From positions 1 to 64,000 of the forward strand of contig CAMDFO010000010.1 in NCBI GenBank assembly GCA_945897515.1: a DNA stretch of 64,000 bases. Reading direction: 5' to 3'. A program made the position numbers and the translations under genes. The DNA comes from Rhodoplanes serenus. Its GTDB lineage: Bacteria; Pseudomonadota; Alphaproteobacteria; Rhizobiales; Xanthobacteraceae. Shown piece by piece: positions 1 through 9,966 of this stretch (the stretch's first letter is position 1; every line of letters begins with the position of its first letter). The notes under the pieces were generated by a model. It saw nothing but the letters and a program-made list of their open reading frames with translations, was not told where the DNA came from and searched no databases.

Positions 1-693
1 GTCGGCCAGGACTTCATCGAGCTTGGCCTGCGCGGCGGTCTTGGCGGCGCCATCCGCGGCTGCGGCGACGGCCTTGGCTGCGGCGTCGATGGCGTCCGGG
101 CCGGCCCAGTACCAGACCATGTGCGCCATCGGGAAGTACACGAACGTCACCCACAGTGGAACGAACAGCGCCACCGCGGAGAACTTCATGCGCTCGGCGA
201 ACGCACCGACGATCAGCGCCGGCGTGATCGCGGCGAACGTCATCTGGAAGCAGATGTAGATCAGCTCCGTGATGTTGACGCCGACCGAGAACGTGGCCGC
301 CAGCGATTCCAGCGTGACGCCTTTCAGGAACAGCTTGTCGAGCCCGCCGATAAAGGACGAGCCGCCGGTGAAGGTGACGCTGTAGCCGTAAACCACCCAG
401 ATGATGCTGACGATGCACACCGCGTAGAACACGTGGGCGAGCACCGAAAGCGCATTCTTGGCGCGCACCAGGCCGGCGTAGAACAGGGCGAGGCCTGGGA
501 TGGTCATCAGCAGCACGAGGATGGTGGCAACCAGCATCCACGCGTTGTCGCCCTTGTTAGGGACGATCGCCGGCGCCGCCGCGGCGGCCGGTTCGGCGGC
601 AGCCTGAGCAAGCGCGGCATCATTGAGAAGCACGGCGACGACAAGGGTAGCGACCCCGGCCAGTCCCGCGCGAAAAAGCGTCTTCAACGTCAT
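1..693 (-). CDS. amtB: Ammonium transporter AmtB, C-terminus cut by window edge
   Basis: Inner-membrane channel for ammonium/ammonia uptake. The frame opens at the ATG at 693 and stays open to base 1, so 231 codons are visible and the C-terminal half is missing. Residues 1-30 form a hydrophobic signal-like segment ending in an Ala-rich stretch. The family signature of TM1 follows (NAWMLVATILVLLMTIPGLA, then LFYAGLVR). An Ala/Lys-rich loop insertion near residues 203-231 is typical of alphaproteobacterial AmtB forms. It lies 35 nt downstream of the interrupted glnK, the usual glnK-amtB order, in which GlnK blocks the channel when nitrogen is plentiful. Family assignment is firm; the pairing with a nonsense glnK makes its regulation uncertain. 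Confidence 0.95.
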   Translation of the reverse strand, partial: MTLKTLFRAGLAGVATLVVAVLLNDAALAQAAAEPAAAAAPAIVPNKGDNAWMLVATILVLLMTIPGLALFYAGLVRAKNALSVLAHVFYAVCIVSIIWVVYGYSVTFTGGSSFIGGLDKLFLKGVTLESLAATFSVGVNITELIYICFQMTFAAITPALIVGAFAERMKFSAVALFVPLWVTFVYFPMAHMVWYWAGPDAIDAAAKAVAAAADGAAKTAAQAKLDEVLAD

Positions 694-728
694 GGTCAAA
701 CTCCTGTTCGCAGGTTCGGGATGCGGGG

Positions 729-1178
<450 letters not shown>

Positions 1179-1355
1179 GTCGCAAAGGCGGTTCTTAATG
1201 GATTGTTACTGTTGGGCTTTTTGCCTAGGAACGAGTCGGTTGCACGGCTGCGTGTTGTGCAGCGCCCGCAAACAGCGCCCAAACTGCAAATGAATTAGCC
1301 AGCTTGGTCGGAACGAGGCTGGCTCTGCCCACCGAATGAGCAGGAGGCCTGTTGC

Positions 1356-1388
1356 AAAAATGCCGAGCCCGCCATGCGGCGGGCTCGG
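1356..1388 (-). terminator. Intrinsic terminator after the second amtB
   Basis: A perfect 11-bp stem (1363-1373 pairing with 1378-1388) closes an ATGC tetraloop. On the minus strand it is followed by a five-T run (1356-1360). It lies 33 nt beyond the stop codon of the amtB at 1421-2737, so it should end the glnK-amtB transcript coming from upstream and isolate the interrupted glnK unit behind its own promoter. Confidence 0.85.
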
Positions 1389-1420
1389 GTCACATCATTT
1401 CTTGGCAGTTTCGGTATCGG

Positions 1421-2737
1421 CTATTGCAGCGACTCGCCATGCAGCGAGACGTCGAGACCGACCCGCTCGTCCTCGTCGCGAACGCGCAGCGCCACGAAGA
1501 AGTCGATCACCTTGAGCAGCACGAAGGTGCCGACGCCGGCCCAGATCAGGGTCGCGACCACGCCGTAGAATTGCAGGAGCACCTGCTTGGCGTTGCCTTC
1601 CAGCAGCCCGGCGGTGTCACCGACCACCGCAACCGCGAACACGCCGGCCAGGATCGTGCCGGTCGCGCCGCCGATGCCGTGGACGCCGAACACGTCGAGC
1701 GAGTCGTCGTAGCCCAGCTTCTGCTTCAGCTTGGTGCAGGCCCAGTAGCAGACCGCCCCCGCGACCAGACCAATGACGATACCGTGCCACGGCAGCACGA
1801 AGCCGGATGCCGGCGTGATGGTGCCGAGCCCCGCGACCGCGCCGGAGATCATGCCGAGCACCGACGGCTTGCCGCGGTCCCACCATTCCAGCGCCATCCA
1901 GGAGAGCACGCCGGCGCAGGCTGCGAGATGCGTGGCGACGATGGCGTAGCCGGCGCGCGGGCTGGCGCCCAGCGCGGAGCCGCCGTTGAAGCCAAGCCAG
2001 CCCACCCAGAGCAGGCCGGTGCCGATCACTGCCAGCGAGAGATCGTATGGCGCCAGATTTTCCGAACCGTAACCGCGCCGCGGGCCGAGCACATAAGCCG
2101 CGACCAGACCGGCGATGCCGGCGTTCAGATGCACGACCAGTCCGCCGGCGAAGTCGAGCACGCCGGCGCTGCCGAGGAAGCCGCCGCCCCACACCCAGTG
2201 CGCGATCGGCACGTAGATGAAAAGCAGCCAACCCGCGATGAACCAGAGGAAGGCGGAGAACCGCATCCGGTCGGCGACCGAGCCGGCGACGAGAGCCACC
2301 GTGATGACCGCAAAGGTCATCTGGTAGATCATGAAAACCGATTCCGGAATCGTCTTGGCGAGTGGATGGATGGCGTCCATCCCCATGCCGATGAGCAGGA
2401 TCCGCTCGAAGGTGCCGATCACCGCGCCTTCGCCGGTGAAGGCCAGGCTGTAGCCGATGACAACCCACAGGATCGAGCCGAGCGCCACGGCGGCCAGGGT
2501 CTGCGCCATGGTCGCGAGCACGTTCTTCTTGCGCACCATGCCGGCGTAGAACAAGGCGAGGCCCGGTATGCTCATCATGAGCACCAGGCTGGTTGCGGAG
2601 ATCATCCAGGCGGTGTCGGCGCCATCGAGCTTCGCCGGAGCCGCCGCCGCCTGTGCGAACGCGGACGTGGCCGACATCGCGAACGCCGACGCGATAAGGC
2701 CCGCCACGCGGCACCGCGCGGACGCGAGTTTCGTCAT
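1421..2737 (-). CDS. amtB: Ammonium transporter AmtB (second copy)
   Basis: Ammonium channel of 438 residues, full length for the family. Residues 1-28 look like a signal peptide ending in AFA. The core starts with DTAWMISATSLVLMMSIPGL and LFYAGMVRKK, has the pore-region sequence LDFAGGLVVHLNAGIAGLVA, and ends with the conserved DVFGVHGIGGATGTILAGVF helix. It lacks the Ala/Lys-rich loop insertion of the copy at 1-693, so the two are diverged paralogues rather than a recent duplication. It starts 39 nt after the intact glnK (2777-3115) and is followed by a strong terminator, so the pair forms one transcription unit. GlnK is expected to bind its cytoplasmic face reversibly. Confidence 0.96.
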   Translation of the reverse strand: MTKLASARCRVAGLIASAFAMSATSAFAQAAAAPAKLDGADTAWMISATSLVLMMSIPGLALFYAGMVRKKNVLATMAQTLAAVALGSILWVVIGYSLAFTGEGAVIGTFERILLIGMGMDAIHPLAKTIPESVFMIYQMTFAVITVALVAGSVADRMRFSAFLWFIAGWLLFIYVPIAHWVWGGGFLGSAGVLDFAGGLVVHLNAGIAGLVAAYVLGPRRGYGSENLAPYDLSLAVIGTGLLWVGWLGFNGGSALGASPRAGYAIVATHLAACAGVLSWMALEWWDRGKPSVLGMISGAVAGLGTITPASGFVLPWHGIVIGLVAGAVCYWACTKLKQKLGYDDSLDVFGVHGIGGATGTILAGVFAVAVVGDTAGLLEGNAKQVLLQFYGVVATLIWAGVGTFVLLKVIDFFVALRVRDEDERVGLDVSLHGESLQ

Positions 2738-2776
2738 GCTATCCCCCCTTGAAAACTTTTTCTCTAGCGAGATTTT

Positions 2777-3262
<486 letters not shown>

Positions 3263-4144
3263 TTAGGCAGACGGCGGCTGGCGTTCCGGCCGGCGTTCGC
3301 GCAGCAGTCCCTCCTGCGCCACCGAGGCCACTAGCGTGCCGTCTGCGGTGTAGATCAGTCCACGGGCAAAGCCGCGCGCGCCGTGCAGGTTGGGGCTGTC
3401 CTGCGCATAGAGCAGCCATTCGTCGGCACGAAACGGCCGGTGAAACCACAGCGCGTGGTCGAGGCTCGCGCCCATGATGGATTTCTCGAACACGGTGCGG
3501 CCGTGCCGCACCAGCGCGGTGTCGAGCAGCATCATGTCGGAGGCGTAGGCCAGCACGCAGCGGTGGATGGTCGGGTCGTCCGGTAGCCGGCTGGTGGCGC
3601 GGATCCACACGTTGAACCGCGGGTCGTCCGACTTCTGGCCGAGATAGCGCCCGAATTCGACCGGCCGCAGCTCGATCGGACGGTCGCGTTCGTAGTAGCG
3701 CCGCACCGGGTCCGGCATCTGCGGCAGCACGCGCTCCTTGATGATGGCATCGCTCGGCAGCGCGTCCGGTTTCGGGACGTCGGGCATCGTCATCTGGTGG
3801 TCGAGGCCGGGCTCATCGTTGTGGAACGACACCGCCATCGTGAAGATCGCCTGGCCATGCTGGATCGCGACCACGCGCCGGGTCGCGAAGCTCTTGCCGT
3901 CGCGGATGCGGTCCACCTCGTAGATGATCGGCACCTTGGGGTCGCCGGCCAGCATGAAGTAGGCGTGCATGGAGTGCGGCTGGCGGCCGTCGACGGTGCG
4001 GCAGGCGGCGACCAATGCCTGACCGATCACCTGGCCGCCGAATACCCGCTGCCACCCGACCTGGGGACTGCGGCCGCGAAACAGATTCACCTCGAGCGGT
4101 TCGAGGTCGAGGATGGCGAGCAGGTCTGAAACCGCGGAGGACAT
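3263..4144 (-). CDS. tesB: Acyl-CoA thioesterase II
   Basis: Cytoplasmic double-hotdog thioesterase of 293 residues, full length, which hydrolyses medium- and long-chain acyl-CoAs to free acid and CoA. The N-terminal hotdog contains the typical GRSPQVGWQRVFGGQVIGQA stretch and the HSMHAYFMLAGDPKVPIIYE strand; the second hotdog contains SLDHALWFHRPFRADEWLLY and GARGFARGLIYTADGTLVAS, where the family's catalytic Asp/Thr/Gln residues lie. It stands alone on the minus strand, upstream of the glnK-amtB units; a tesB next to amtB is common in Bradyrhizobium-type genomes. A broad housekeeping role in acyl-CoA turnover is inferred. Confidence 0.93.
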   Translation of the reverse strand: MSSAVSDLLAILDLEPLEVNLFRGRSPQVGWQRVFGGQVIGQALVAACRTVDGRQPHSMHAYFMLAGDPKVPIIYEVDRIRDGKSFATRRVVAIQHGQAIFTMAVSFHNDEPGLDHQMTMPDVPKPDALPSDAIIKERVLPQMPDPVRRYYERDRPIELRPVEFGRYLGQKSDDPRFNVWIRATSRLPDDPTIHRCVLAYASDMMLLDTALVRHGRTVFEKSIMGASLDHALWFHRPFRADEWLLYAQDSPNLHGARGFARGLIYTADGTLVASVAQEGLLRERRPERQPPSA

Positions 4145-4224
4145 GGGGCCACGCGAATGCCGCCTGCCGATGGTTCGGCAGGCGGAGCGACAAGTTCAGA
4201 CCATAACGCGCGATGCGCCTGCGG

Positions 4225-4734
4225 TCACTTTTTCGCGCAGACGATCGCGACCTTGACCGCGGTGCTGGCAGGGTCCGACCCGCACTGAGCGCCTTGCGGC
4301 TCGAATGACAGCGCCTGATACGTGCTGGAGCCGACGCACATGGCGGTGATCATGACCTCGTCGGCGTTGCAGGATGCCCGCGCCGCGGTGGCGGGCGGGA
4401 CGCGGAAGGAAGCGGCGGTGGATACCCCGGCATCGCCCTTGTCGCCTCGGTCACCCTTGTCGCCTTTTTCACCGCGCTCGCCTCTCGCGCCGGCGGCGCC
4501 CGCCAAGCCTTGCGCACCGGCCGCGCCAGTGTCGCCTTTCTCGCCTTTTTCACCGCGCGCGCCGACCGCGCCCGCAGCGCCGGCCACGCCCTGCGCGCCG
4601 GCGTCACCTTTGTCGCCTTTGGCGCCCTGCGCACCCTGTGCGCCGGCCGGTCCGGCCGGACCTTGCTTGCCTTCGAAACATCCGCCGAGTGCAACGGCCG
4701 CTGCCATCGTCAGCGCCAGCAAAGTCCATCGCAT
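4225..4734 (-). CDS. Collagen-like repeat lipoprotein (shorter of a pair)
   Basis: Predicted outer-membrane or surface lipoprotein of 169 residues. The start at ATG 4734 is set by a GGGAGG ribosome-binding site and a lipoprotein signal peptide (residues 1-18) with lipobox LGGC, Cys19. Residues about 22-103 are uninterrupted Gly-X-Y triplets rich in GAK, GEK, GDK and GAQ, predicted to form a collagen-type triple helix. The C-terminal ~65 residues carry four cysteines (122, 133, 151, 166) in a pattern SCNADEVM...MC...QC...VCAKK. The same tail ends the neighbour at 4828-5592, so it is probably a folded cap or trimerisation domain. The two genes are co-oriented and 93 nt apart. Ligand and function are unknown. 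Confidence 0.85.
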   Translation of the reverse strand: MRWTLLALTMAAAVALGGCFEGKQGPAGPAGAQGAQGAKGDKGDAGAQGVAGAAGAVGARGEKGEKGDTGAAGAQGLAGAAGARGERGEKGDKGDRGDKGDAGVSTAASFRVPPATAARASCNADEVMITAMCVGSSTYQALSFEPQGAQCGSDPASTAVKVAIVCAKK

Positions 4735-4827
4735 GTTCAATCCTCCCGTATGATTGTTCGTTGAATGCTTGTCGTTCCAAGCTTGTGTTGGGACCACGGC
4801 CTTTCAGAAAACCGTTCGCGACATGCT

Positions 4828-5592
4828 CTACAGTTTGGCGCAGACCAGTGTGGCCTCGACCAGATTGCTTTTCACATCGGGCCCGCAATTGGCGCCGTTC
4901 ACCGTCGTGACCAGCGGATTGCGCGAATACTTGCCGATGCAGAATGCGCTGACCATGACTTCGTCGGCGCCGCAACTCGCCGTCGGGCCGTTGCCTCGAA
5001 CGAAGCGCAGCGTCATTCCGCCGTCGCCGCGTTCGCCTTTATCGCCGCGATCCCCCTTATCCCCTTTATCCCCCTTATCCCCTTTGGGTCCCTGAGGTCC
5101 GGCCGCGCCTGCGAGGCCCGCCGCGCCCGCCGGCCCGACCGCTCCGGGTGGCCCGCCGGGTCCTGTAGGACCGGCCGCGCCGGCAACGCCTTGCGCTCCT
5201 GCGGGACCCACCGGGCCTGGCGGTCCGGCGGCACCAGCCGGGCCGGGCGTCCCGGCCGCCTGTCCGCCGCCTGCCTCGCCGCGCGGTCCGGCAGGACCCT
5301 GCGGACCCGGAGGCCCGGCCGGTCCTTGCGCCCCTGCGGGTCCCGCGGGACCGGCAAGCCCGATATCGCCCTTCGGGCCTGCAGGACCAACGGGTCCAGC
5401 CGGTCCGGCAATTCCCTGTGGCCCGGCGGGGCCGATCGCGCCTGCGGCTCCTGCATCTCCTTTGGGTCCCTGCGGGCCGGCCGGCCCTGCTGGTCCGGCC
5501 GCTCCCGCGCTGCCCTGGGGTCCGGGTTCGGAATCGCAGCCCGCCAGAATCAGGCCTGCGGCCAGTGCGACGATCGCCAACGCGTTTCGCAT
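4828..5592 (-). CDS. Collagen-like repeat lipoprotein (longer of a pair)
   Basis: Predicted lipoprotein of 254 residues. Start at ATG 5592 follows GGGGAGA; signal peptide 1-18 with lipobox LAGC (Cys19). Residues about 23-192 are Gly-X-Y triplets dominated by GPAGPAGPQ-type units and ending in [20 protein letters not shown]. Pro is frequent, unlike the shorter neighbour, which is richer in charged triplets. The last ~60 residues hold four Cys in the same arrangement as the neighbour ([22 protein letters not shown]), an otherwise unrecognised domain. An in-frame extension upstream exists only because of GC-rich composition and is antisense to the ubiH-like gene. Collagen-like proteins act in adhesion or sheath structures elsewhere; here that is inference. 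Confidence 0.85.
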   Translation of the reverse strand: MRNALAIVALAAGLILAGCDSEPGPQGSAGAAGPAGPAGPQGPKGDAGAAGAIGPAGPQGIAGPAGPVGPAGPKGDIGLAGPAGPAGAQGPAGPPGPQGPAGPRGEAGGGQAAGTPGPAGAAGPPGPVGPAGAQGVAGAAGPTGPGGPPGAVGPAGAAGLAGAAGPQGPKGDKGDKGDKGDRGDKGERGDGGMTLRFVRGNGPTASCGADEVMVSAFCIGKYSRNPLVTTVNGANCGPDVKSNLVEATLVCAKL

Positions 5593-5724
5593 TCTCAATT
5601 CTCCCCGAGCACTCGACTGCACGACGTTTGAAGCGTCAGCGCTGATGCGGCTAAGGTCAATGCTGCAGAAGCGCGCGTTCCCAGAAAAAACGGCGTCGCC
5701 ATCGTAACGCGAGACCCGACGGCC

Positions 5725-6963
5725 ATGGCAAGTGTTCGCGGCCCAACTCACAGGTGTGACGTCATGATCGGCGGCGGCGGCTTTGCCGGCCTGTCGCTGG
5801 CGATCGCGCTGCGGCAGGGGCTCGGCGATGCGTTCTCGGTCGCCGTCGCGGATCCCGCGCTGGGGAAAACCCATTCCGACGATGCGCGGACCTCCGCCAT
5901 TGCGGCGGCGGCGCGCCGGCTGTTCGAGACGCTCGGCGTCTGGGACGAAGTCGCCGGCGAGGCGCAGCCCATTCTGGATATGGTCGTCACCGACTCGCGG
6001 CTGCACGACGCCATGCGGCCGGCGTTTCTCACCTTCGACGGCGAGGTCGCGCCCGGCGAACCGTTCGCCCACATGGTGGAGAACCAGCCGCTGGTCGATG
6101 CACTCATGGCGCAGGCGAAGGCGGCCGGCGTGGCGCTTTACGCGAGCGCCGTGTCGGATTTCGAGGCCGGGGCCGAGCGCGTATCGCTGACGCTTTCGGA
6201 CGGTAGCGTGGCCACGGCGCGGCTGCTGATCGCGGCCGACGGCGGTCGTTCGAGCATCCGCGAGCGCGCCGGTATCCCCAGCTACGGCTGGACCTACGAG
6301 CAGGCCGGGATCGTCACGACGGTCGCACACGAGCGCGAGCATCACGGCCGCGCCGAGGAGCATTTTCTTCCGGCCGGGCCGTTTGCCATTCTGCCGCTGA
6401 AGGGCCGACGCTCGTCGATCGTGTGGACGGAAGCGGCGCGCGAGGCCGAGCGCATCGTCGCGCTGCCCGACGACGAATTCCACGCCGAGCTCGAGCGCCG
6501 CTTCGGCCTTCGTCTCGGCGATATCGAGGTGGCCGGGCCGCGCCGTGCCTATCCGCTCGGCCTCTCTGTGGCACGCACCTTCATCGCCGAGCGCCTCGCG
6601 CTGATCGGCGATGCCGCGCACATCATTCACCCGATCGCCGGCCAGGGCCTCAATCTTGGACTGCGCGATGTCGCAGCGCTGGCGGAAACCATCGTCGACG
6701 CGGCGCGGCTCGGACTCGATATCGGTTCGCCCGCGGTGCTGGAGCGCTATCAGCGCTGGCGGCGGTTCGACACCATGGCGATGGGCGTCGCGACCGACGG
6801 GCTCAATCGGCTGTTCTCCAACCGCTCCGACGTGCTGCGGCTGGTGCGCGATGTGGGGCTCGGTCTGGTCGACCGCGTGCCGGCGTTGAAGGGGTTGTTC
6901 ATCCGCGAGGCCGCGGGGCTCACCGGCGAGGTGCCGAAGCTGCTGCGGGGCGAGGCGCTGTAG
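5725..6963 (+). CDS. FAD-dependent aromatic hydroxylase, UbiH/UbiF/VisC/COQ6 family
   Basis: Flavoprotein monooxygenase of 412 residues, family length, probably hydroxylating the ring of a ubiquinone precursor at the membrane. The N-terminal FAD motif reads [20 protein letters not shown], the central DG motif is [18 protein letters not shown], and the C-terminal GD motif is [20 protein letters not shown], all in the right order. The first ATG (5725) is used; the FAD motif begins about 12 residues later. Which ring position it attacks (UbiH, UbiI, UbiF or UbiL type) cannot be told from sequence reading alone. It diverges from the collagen-like lipoprotein genes and is followed by a palindromic repeat. 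Confidence 0.88.
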   Translation: MASVRGPTHRCDVMIGGGGFAGLSLAIALRQGLGDAFSVAVADPALGKTHSDDARTSAIAAAARRLFETLGVWDEVAGEAQPILDMVVTDSRLHDAMRPAFLTFDGEVAPGEPFAHMVENQPLVDALMAQAKAAGVALYASAVSDFEAGAERVSLTLSDGSVATARLLIAADGGRSSIRERAGIPSYGWTYEQAGIVTTVAHEREHHGRAEEHFLPAGPFAILPLKGRRSSIVWTEAAREAERIVALPDDEFHAELERRFGLRLGDIEVAGPRRAYPLGLSVARTFIAERLALIGDAAHIIHPIAGQGLNLGLRDVAALAETIVDAARLGLDIGSPAVLERYQRWRRFDTMAMGVATDGLNRLFSNRSDVLRLVRDVGLGLVDRVPALKGLFIREAAGLTGEVPKLLRGEAL

Positions 6964-7000
6964 CAGCGCAAGAAGCGAACATCGCGCGCTGCTCTCTCCA

Positions 7001-7113
7001 CGTCATGCCCGGGCTTGATCCGCGCATCCATGAGATGGTGCAACGAGTCATGCGCGTACGATTTGCGCTCGCCGAGGGCGCTCATGGATTGCCGGGTCAA
7101 GCCCGGCAACGAC
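7001..7113. repeat. GC-rich palindromic intergenic repeat (family A)
   Basis: Two arms related to CGTCATGCCCGGGCTTGAC and its reverse complement, with a CATCCATGAG / CTCATGGAT pair between them, so the whole unit can fold as a long hairpin. Other copies in this window lie at 7833-7977, 21603-21690, 25583-25619, 43614-43697 and 54055-54137. It sits between convergent genes (UbiH-like and GST). Such repeats are common between genes in Bradyrhizobium-type genomes. Confidence 0.75.
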
Positions 7114-7168
7114 TCGTTGAGAGAGTTGCGCGTCGTATCGACGACGCTCGTACGTGCACACGACGCGC

Positions 7169-7795
7169 CTACGTCAGCGGCACCGATCCGACCTGGTCCT
7201 TGAACGCCTTGTGCGACGAGATCGCGGCGTACCAGCGGTCGAGGTTCGGCGTTGCCGGCCGCTCCGGGATGAGCTGCATGTAGCGGTAGATCATGACGCC
7301 GACCGGGATGTCGCCGTAGGAAAAGTTTTCGCCGGCCATGTACTGCGTCTTGCCAAGCTGCGCGTCCATGATCTTGGCGGCGAGGATGGTCTTTTCCTTG
7401 GCCGCGGCGATGACGTTGGCGTCGCGCTTTTCCGGCGGCGTGCGGATCAGGCCCCAGAACACCGGCGTGATCGCCGGGCCCAGCACCGAAAGCTGCCAGT
7501 CCATCCACTTCTGCGCCAGCGCGCGGGTCTTCGGATCGGCCGGCTCCAGCGTGCGGTTGTTATGCTTCGCTGCTAGATAGCGGATGATGGAGTTGGATTC
7601 CCACAGCGTGAAGCCGTCCTCTTCTTCGAGCGTCGGCACCAGCGAGTTGGGATTCATCGCGAGATAGAACGGGTCCTTGGTCTTGCCGTAGGTGCCGCCG
7701 ACGTCGATGCGCTCGCATTGCAGGCCGATTTCGCCGATCGCCCACATCGCCTTCTGGACGTTGGACGAGGTGTTGCGGCCCCAGATTTTGAACAT
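7169..7795 (-). CDS. Glutathione S-transferase family protein
   Basis: Cytosolic GST-fold enzyme of 208 residues. The N-terminal thioredoxin-like domain (about 1-80) begins MFKIWGRNTSSNVQKAMWAI, a form in which Ser/Asn side chains occupy the glutathione-activating position, and contains the cis-Pro and SNAIL-type motif NSLVPTLEEEDGFTLWESNS. The all-helical C-terminal domain carries the capping motif FSYGDIPVGV. Start at 7795 is directly at the first strand. It is one of three GST genes in the window, along with gshB, which makes the substrate glutathione. Substrate unknown; beta-class detoxification is likely. Confidence 0.9.
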   Translation of the reverse strand: MFKIWGRNTSSNVQKAMWAIGEIGLQCERIDVGGTYGKTKDPFYLAMNPNSLVPTLEEEDGFTLWESNSIIRYLAAKHNNRTLEPADPKTRALAQKWMDWQLSVLGPAITPVFWGLIRTPPEKRDANVIAAAKEKTILAAKIMDAQLGKTQYMAGENFSYGDIPVGVMIYRYMQLIPERPATPNLDRWYAAISSHKAFKDQVGSVPLT

Positions 7796-7832
7796 GAAAT
7801 TTCCTCCCCGAATTGCTGGCGCGATTATTAAC

Positions 7833-7977
7833 CGTCATAGCCGGGCTTGTCCCGGCCGCTGTGAGCGGGCTTTGCATTCGCTCCCTCCGCGTCATGGCCG
7901 GGCTTGTCCCGGCCATCTCGATGAGGGGAGCACAGTGCCTGATGAATCGAGATCGCCGGGACAAGCCCGGCGATGAC
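7833..7977. repeat. Palindromic intergenic repeat, family A (compound copy)
   Basis: Contains three arms: GTCATAGCCGGGCTTGTCCC, GTCATGGCCGGGCTTGTCCC and the inverted GGGACAAGCCCGGCGATGAC. This is the same palindrome family as at 7001-7113, with an extra direct arm, so it is a compound or degenerate insertion. It fills the gap between the GST and the Trm112-like gene. Confidence 0.75.
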
Positions 7978-8005
7978 TGCGGAGTGGTTGGCTGACAGCG
8001 GAGAC

Positions 8006-8206
8006 TCAATCCAGCCGGCGCGCTTCTTCCGGCAGCATGATCGGAATGCCGTCGCGGATCGGATAGGCGAGCTTGGCCGATCGCGAAATCAGCTCCTGCT
8101 TCTCGGCGCTGTATTCGAGCGGTCCCTTGGTCAGCGGACAGACCAGGATTTCGAGCAGCTTGGGATCGATGCCGCTGGTCGGACGTTCGGTGGGCGTGAT
8201 GGACAT
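8006..8206 (-). CDS. Trm112-like (UPF0434/YcaR) protein
   Basis: Small protein of 66 residues. The core [19 protein letters not shown]... followed by [17 protein letters not shown] is the YcaR/Trm112p signature; family members are short zinc-ribbon-like proteins. Bacterial forms, as here, usually keep only one cysteine pair or less: a single Cys is present. In eukaryotes Trm112 activates methyltransferases; the bacterial role is unproven. It is 24 nt downstream of the LON-domain gene and in the same direction, a pairing frequently seen in alphaproteobacteria, so the two are probably co-transcribed. Confidence 0.85.
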   Translation of the reverse strand: MSITPTERPTSGIDPKLLEILVCPLTKGPLEYSAEKQELISRSAKLAYPIRDGIPIMLPEEARRLD

Positions 8207-8229
8207 GGCATACCTCGTTGCGAATTCGG

Positions 8230-8904
8230 CTATTGCAACGGCGTGTCGCTGTTGCTGCCACCCTTGGCCAGTTCGATCTCGGTGATCGCCACCAGCATCT
8301 CGGCGCGGGACTTCAGGTCAGGCGCTTCCAGTAGCGCCTGTTTCTCCGCCGTGCCGTAGGGCGACATCATCGCGAGGGCATTGACCAACGCCTCGTTGGG
8401 CGCGCTCTCGATGCCGTCCCAATCGGTCTTGAGGTTGTTGGCCTTGAGAAAAGCCGTAAGCGCTTCGAGCAGCGCCTTGCGATCGACCTCTTCTTCGCCT
8501 TTGCGGGCGATGAAATCGGCGGTGAAGGGCTGATAGGTGACGCGGCATTGCCGGTACGAGGTCGATACTGCAAGCTCCTCCTCGAGCCGAAAGCGCACGA
8601 TCCCGGTGAGCTGAAGCACGTAACGGCCGTCGCCGGTTTCGGCGAGCTGCGTGATGCGGCCGACGCAGCCGATCTTGAACAGGTTGGGCTTGTCCTCCGG
8701 ACCCGGATGCGCCGGGTCGGGCTGGATCATGCCGACCAGCCGGTGGCCGTCGCGCAGCGAATCGTCGATCATTTCCAGATAGCGCGGCTCGAAAATGTTC
8801 AGCGGAAGCTGACCGCGCGGCAGCAGCAATGCGCCCGGCAGCGGGAACACCGGCAGAATGTCCGGCAGATCGGCAGACCCACGATAGACGGCGTTCATCG
8901 GCAT
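8230..8904 (-). CDS. LON substrate-binding-domain protein (stand-alone)
   Basis: Cytoplasmic protein of 224 residues consisting of a LON N-terminal (PUA-like) substrate-recognition domain only; no AAA+ or protease domain follows. The opening [31 protein letters not shown] is the hallmark, and [27 protein letters not shown] completes the first half. ATG 8904 has a GGAG 7 nt upstream, which supports this start over the Met two codons later. It lies between the thioredoxin-TPR gene (45 nt) and the Trm112-like gene (24 nt), all on the minus strand, so a three-gene operon is likely. A role in protein quality control is inferred from the domain and from the chaperone-like neighbour. Confidence 0.88.
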   Translation of the reverse strand: MPMNAVYRGSADLPDILPVFPLPGALLLPRGQLPLNIFEPRYLEMIDDSLRDGHRLVGMIQPDPAHPGPEDKPNLFKIGCVGRITQLAETGDGRYVLQLTGIVRFRLEEELAVSTSYRQCRVTYQPFTADFIARKGEEEVDRKALLEALTAFLKANNLKTDWDGIESAPNEALVNALAMMSPYGTAEKQALLEAPDLKSRAEMLVAITEIELAKGGSNSDTPLQ

Positions 8905-8948
8905 GGTGCAACTCCGCCGATTGGATTCATCCGTGCGTCGGATTCCCG

Positions 8949-9869
8949 TTATGCAAACAAGATCGAGGACAGGCGCTTGCGGCCGCCGATGCTGGCTTCA
9001 TCGGCAGGCCCCCAGGCCTCGAAGAACTGCACGAGCTGCTTGCGCGCGGCGTCGTCGTCCCACTTGCGGTCGCGCTTGACGATCTCGATCAGATGATCGG
9101 CGGCTTCCTGGCGCTTGTTCTTCGCATTGAGCGCGATCGCCAGATCGAAACGCGATTTGTGATCGGCCGGATTGGCGGCGACCTTCTGTTCCAATTCATC
9201 GATCGGCCCGACCGCCTTGGATTGCTCGGCGAGATCGATCGCCGCCTGCGCGGCCGTCACCGCCGCGTCGTTGCGCTTGGGTTCGGGCACCAGCGCCAGC
9301 GTCTGCTTGGCCTGGTCGATTGCGCCGGTGGAAACGTAGGCGCGCGCCATGCCGGCGAGTGCCGGAACATTGGCCGGATCCTCCGCCAGCAACTGGCCGT
9401 AGGCTTCGGCGGCGGCTGCGAAATCGTTGGCTGCGAGCGCCTCGTCGGCGGCCTTGAGCAGATCTTTTTCCTCGCCGCCGACCGCGCCCTTGGTCAGGCG
9501 CTCCAGGAACTGGTTGATCTGGCCTTCCGGGATCGCGCCCATGAAGCCGTCGGCCGGCTGGCCGTTGACGAAGGCGATCACCGCCGGGATCGACTGGATG
9601 CCCATCTGGCCGGGAATCTGCGGATGCTCGTCGATGTTCATTTTGACGAGCTTGACCTTGCCCTTGGCGGCCTTGACCACCTTCTCCAAAATCGGCGTGA
9701 GCTGCTTGCAGGGACCGCACCACGGCGCCCAGAAGTCGATCAGCACCGGCTGGCGCTTGGATTCCTCGATGACGTCCTTCACGAAGGTCTGAGTGGTCGT
9801 GTCCTTGATCAGTCCGTCCGGAGCCGCGGCTGTCGCCGTCGCCGTCATCACTCCGCCATTCTGCAACAT
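8949..9869 (-). CDS. Thioredoxin-TPR protein (CnoX/YbbN-like co-chaperone)
   Basis: Product of about 306 residues. An N-terminal thioredoxin domain with active site WAPWCGPCKQL (both cysteines present) and cis-Pro region IQSIPAVIAF is followed by two or more tetratricopeptide-like helices (AADEALAANDFAAAAEAYGQ, ALAGMARAYVSTGAIDQAKQ) and a C-terminal DHKSRFDLAIALNAKNKRQE segment typical of YbbN/CnoX. The start at ATG 9869 follows an AAGGG; the frame extends 19 codons further without conservation. CnoX proteins protect substrates from overoxidation and hand them to chaperones. With an intact CXXC this copy may be an active thiol oxidoreductase, unlike E. coli YbbN, which has lost the first Cys. 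Confidence 0.87.
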   Translation of the reverse strand: MLQNGGVMTATATAAAPDGLIKDTTTQTFVKDVIEESKRQPVLIDFWAPWCGPCKQLTPILEKVVKAAKGKVKLVKMNIDEHPQIPGQMGIQSIPAVIAFVNGQPADGFMGAIPEGQINQFLERLTKGAVGGEEKDLLKAADEALAANDFAAAAEAYGQLLAEDPANVPALAGMARAYVSTGAIDQAKQTLALVPEPKRNDAAVTAAQAAIDLAEQSKAVGPIDELEQKVAANPADHKSRFDLAIALNAKNKRQEAADHLIEIVKRDRKWDDDAARKQLVQFFEAWGPADEASIGGRKRLSSILFA

Positions 9870-9966
9870 CGTCGCACCCTTCGCTTCGGCCGCTTCCTGA
9901 GGTCCGCGTCTAAATCGCGGTTCCACAACATTAAATGGCGAACCGCCCGCCGGAATGCAACGGCTG

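Noticed and set aside
1352-2752. Plus-strand open frame of 466 codons over the second amtB
   Set aside because: Antisense to amtB, with biased composition and no domain; the minus-strand product is an obvious ammonium transporter.
4400-5520. Possible CRISPR array or satellite in the highly repetitive region
   Set aside because: The periodicity is 9 nt in-frame Gly-X-Y coding sequence, not spacer/repeat units.
4828-6630. A 600-codon version of the collagen-like gene
   Set aside because: The extension is antisense to the UbiH-like gene; the lipoprotein signal and ribosome-binding site place the start at 5592.
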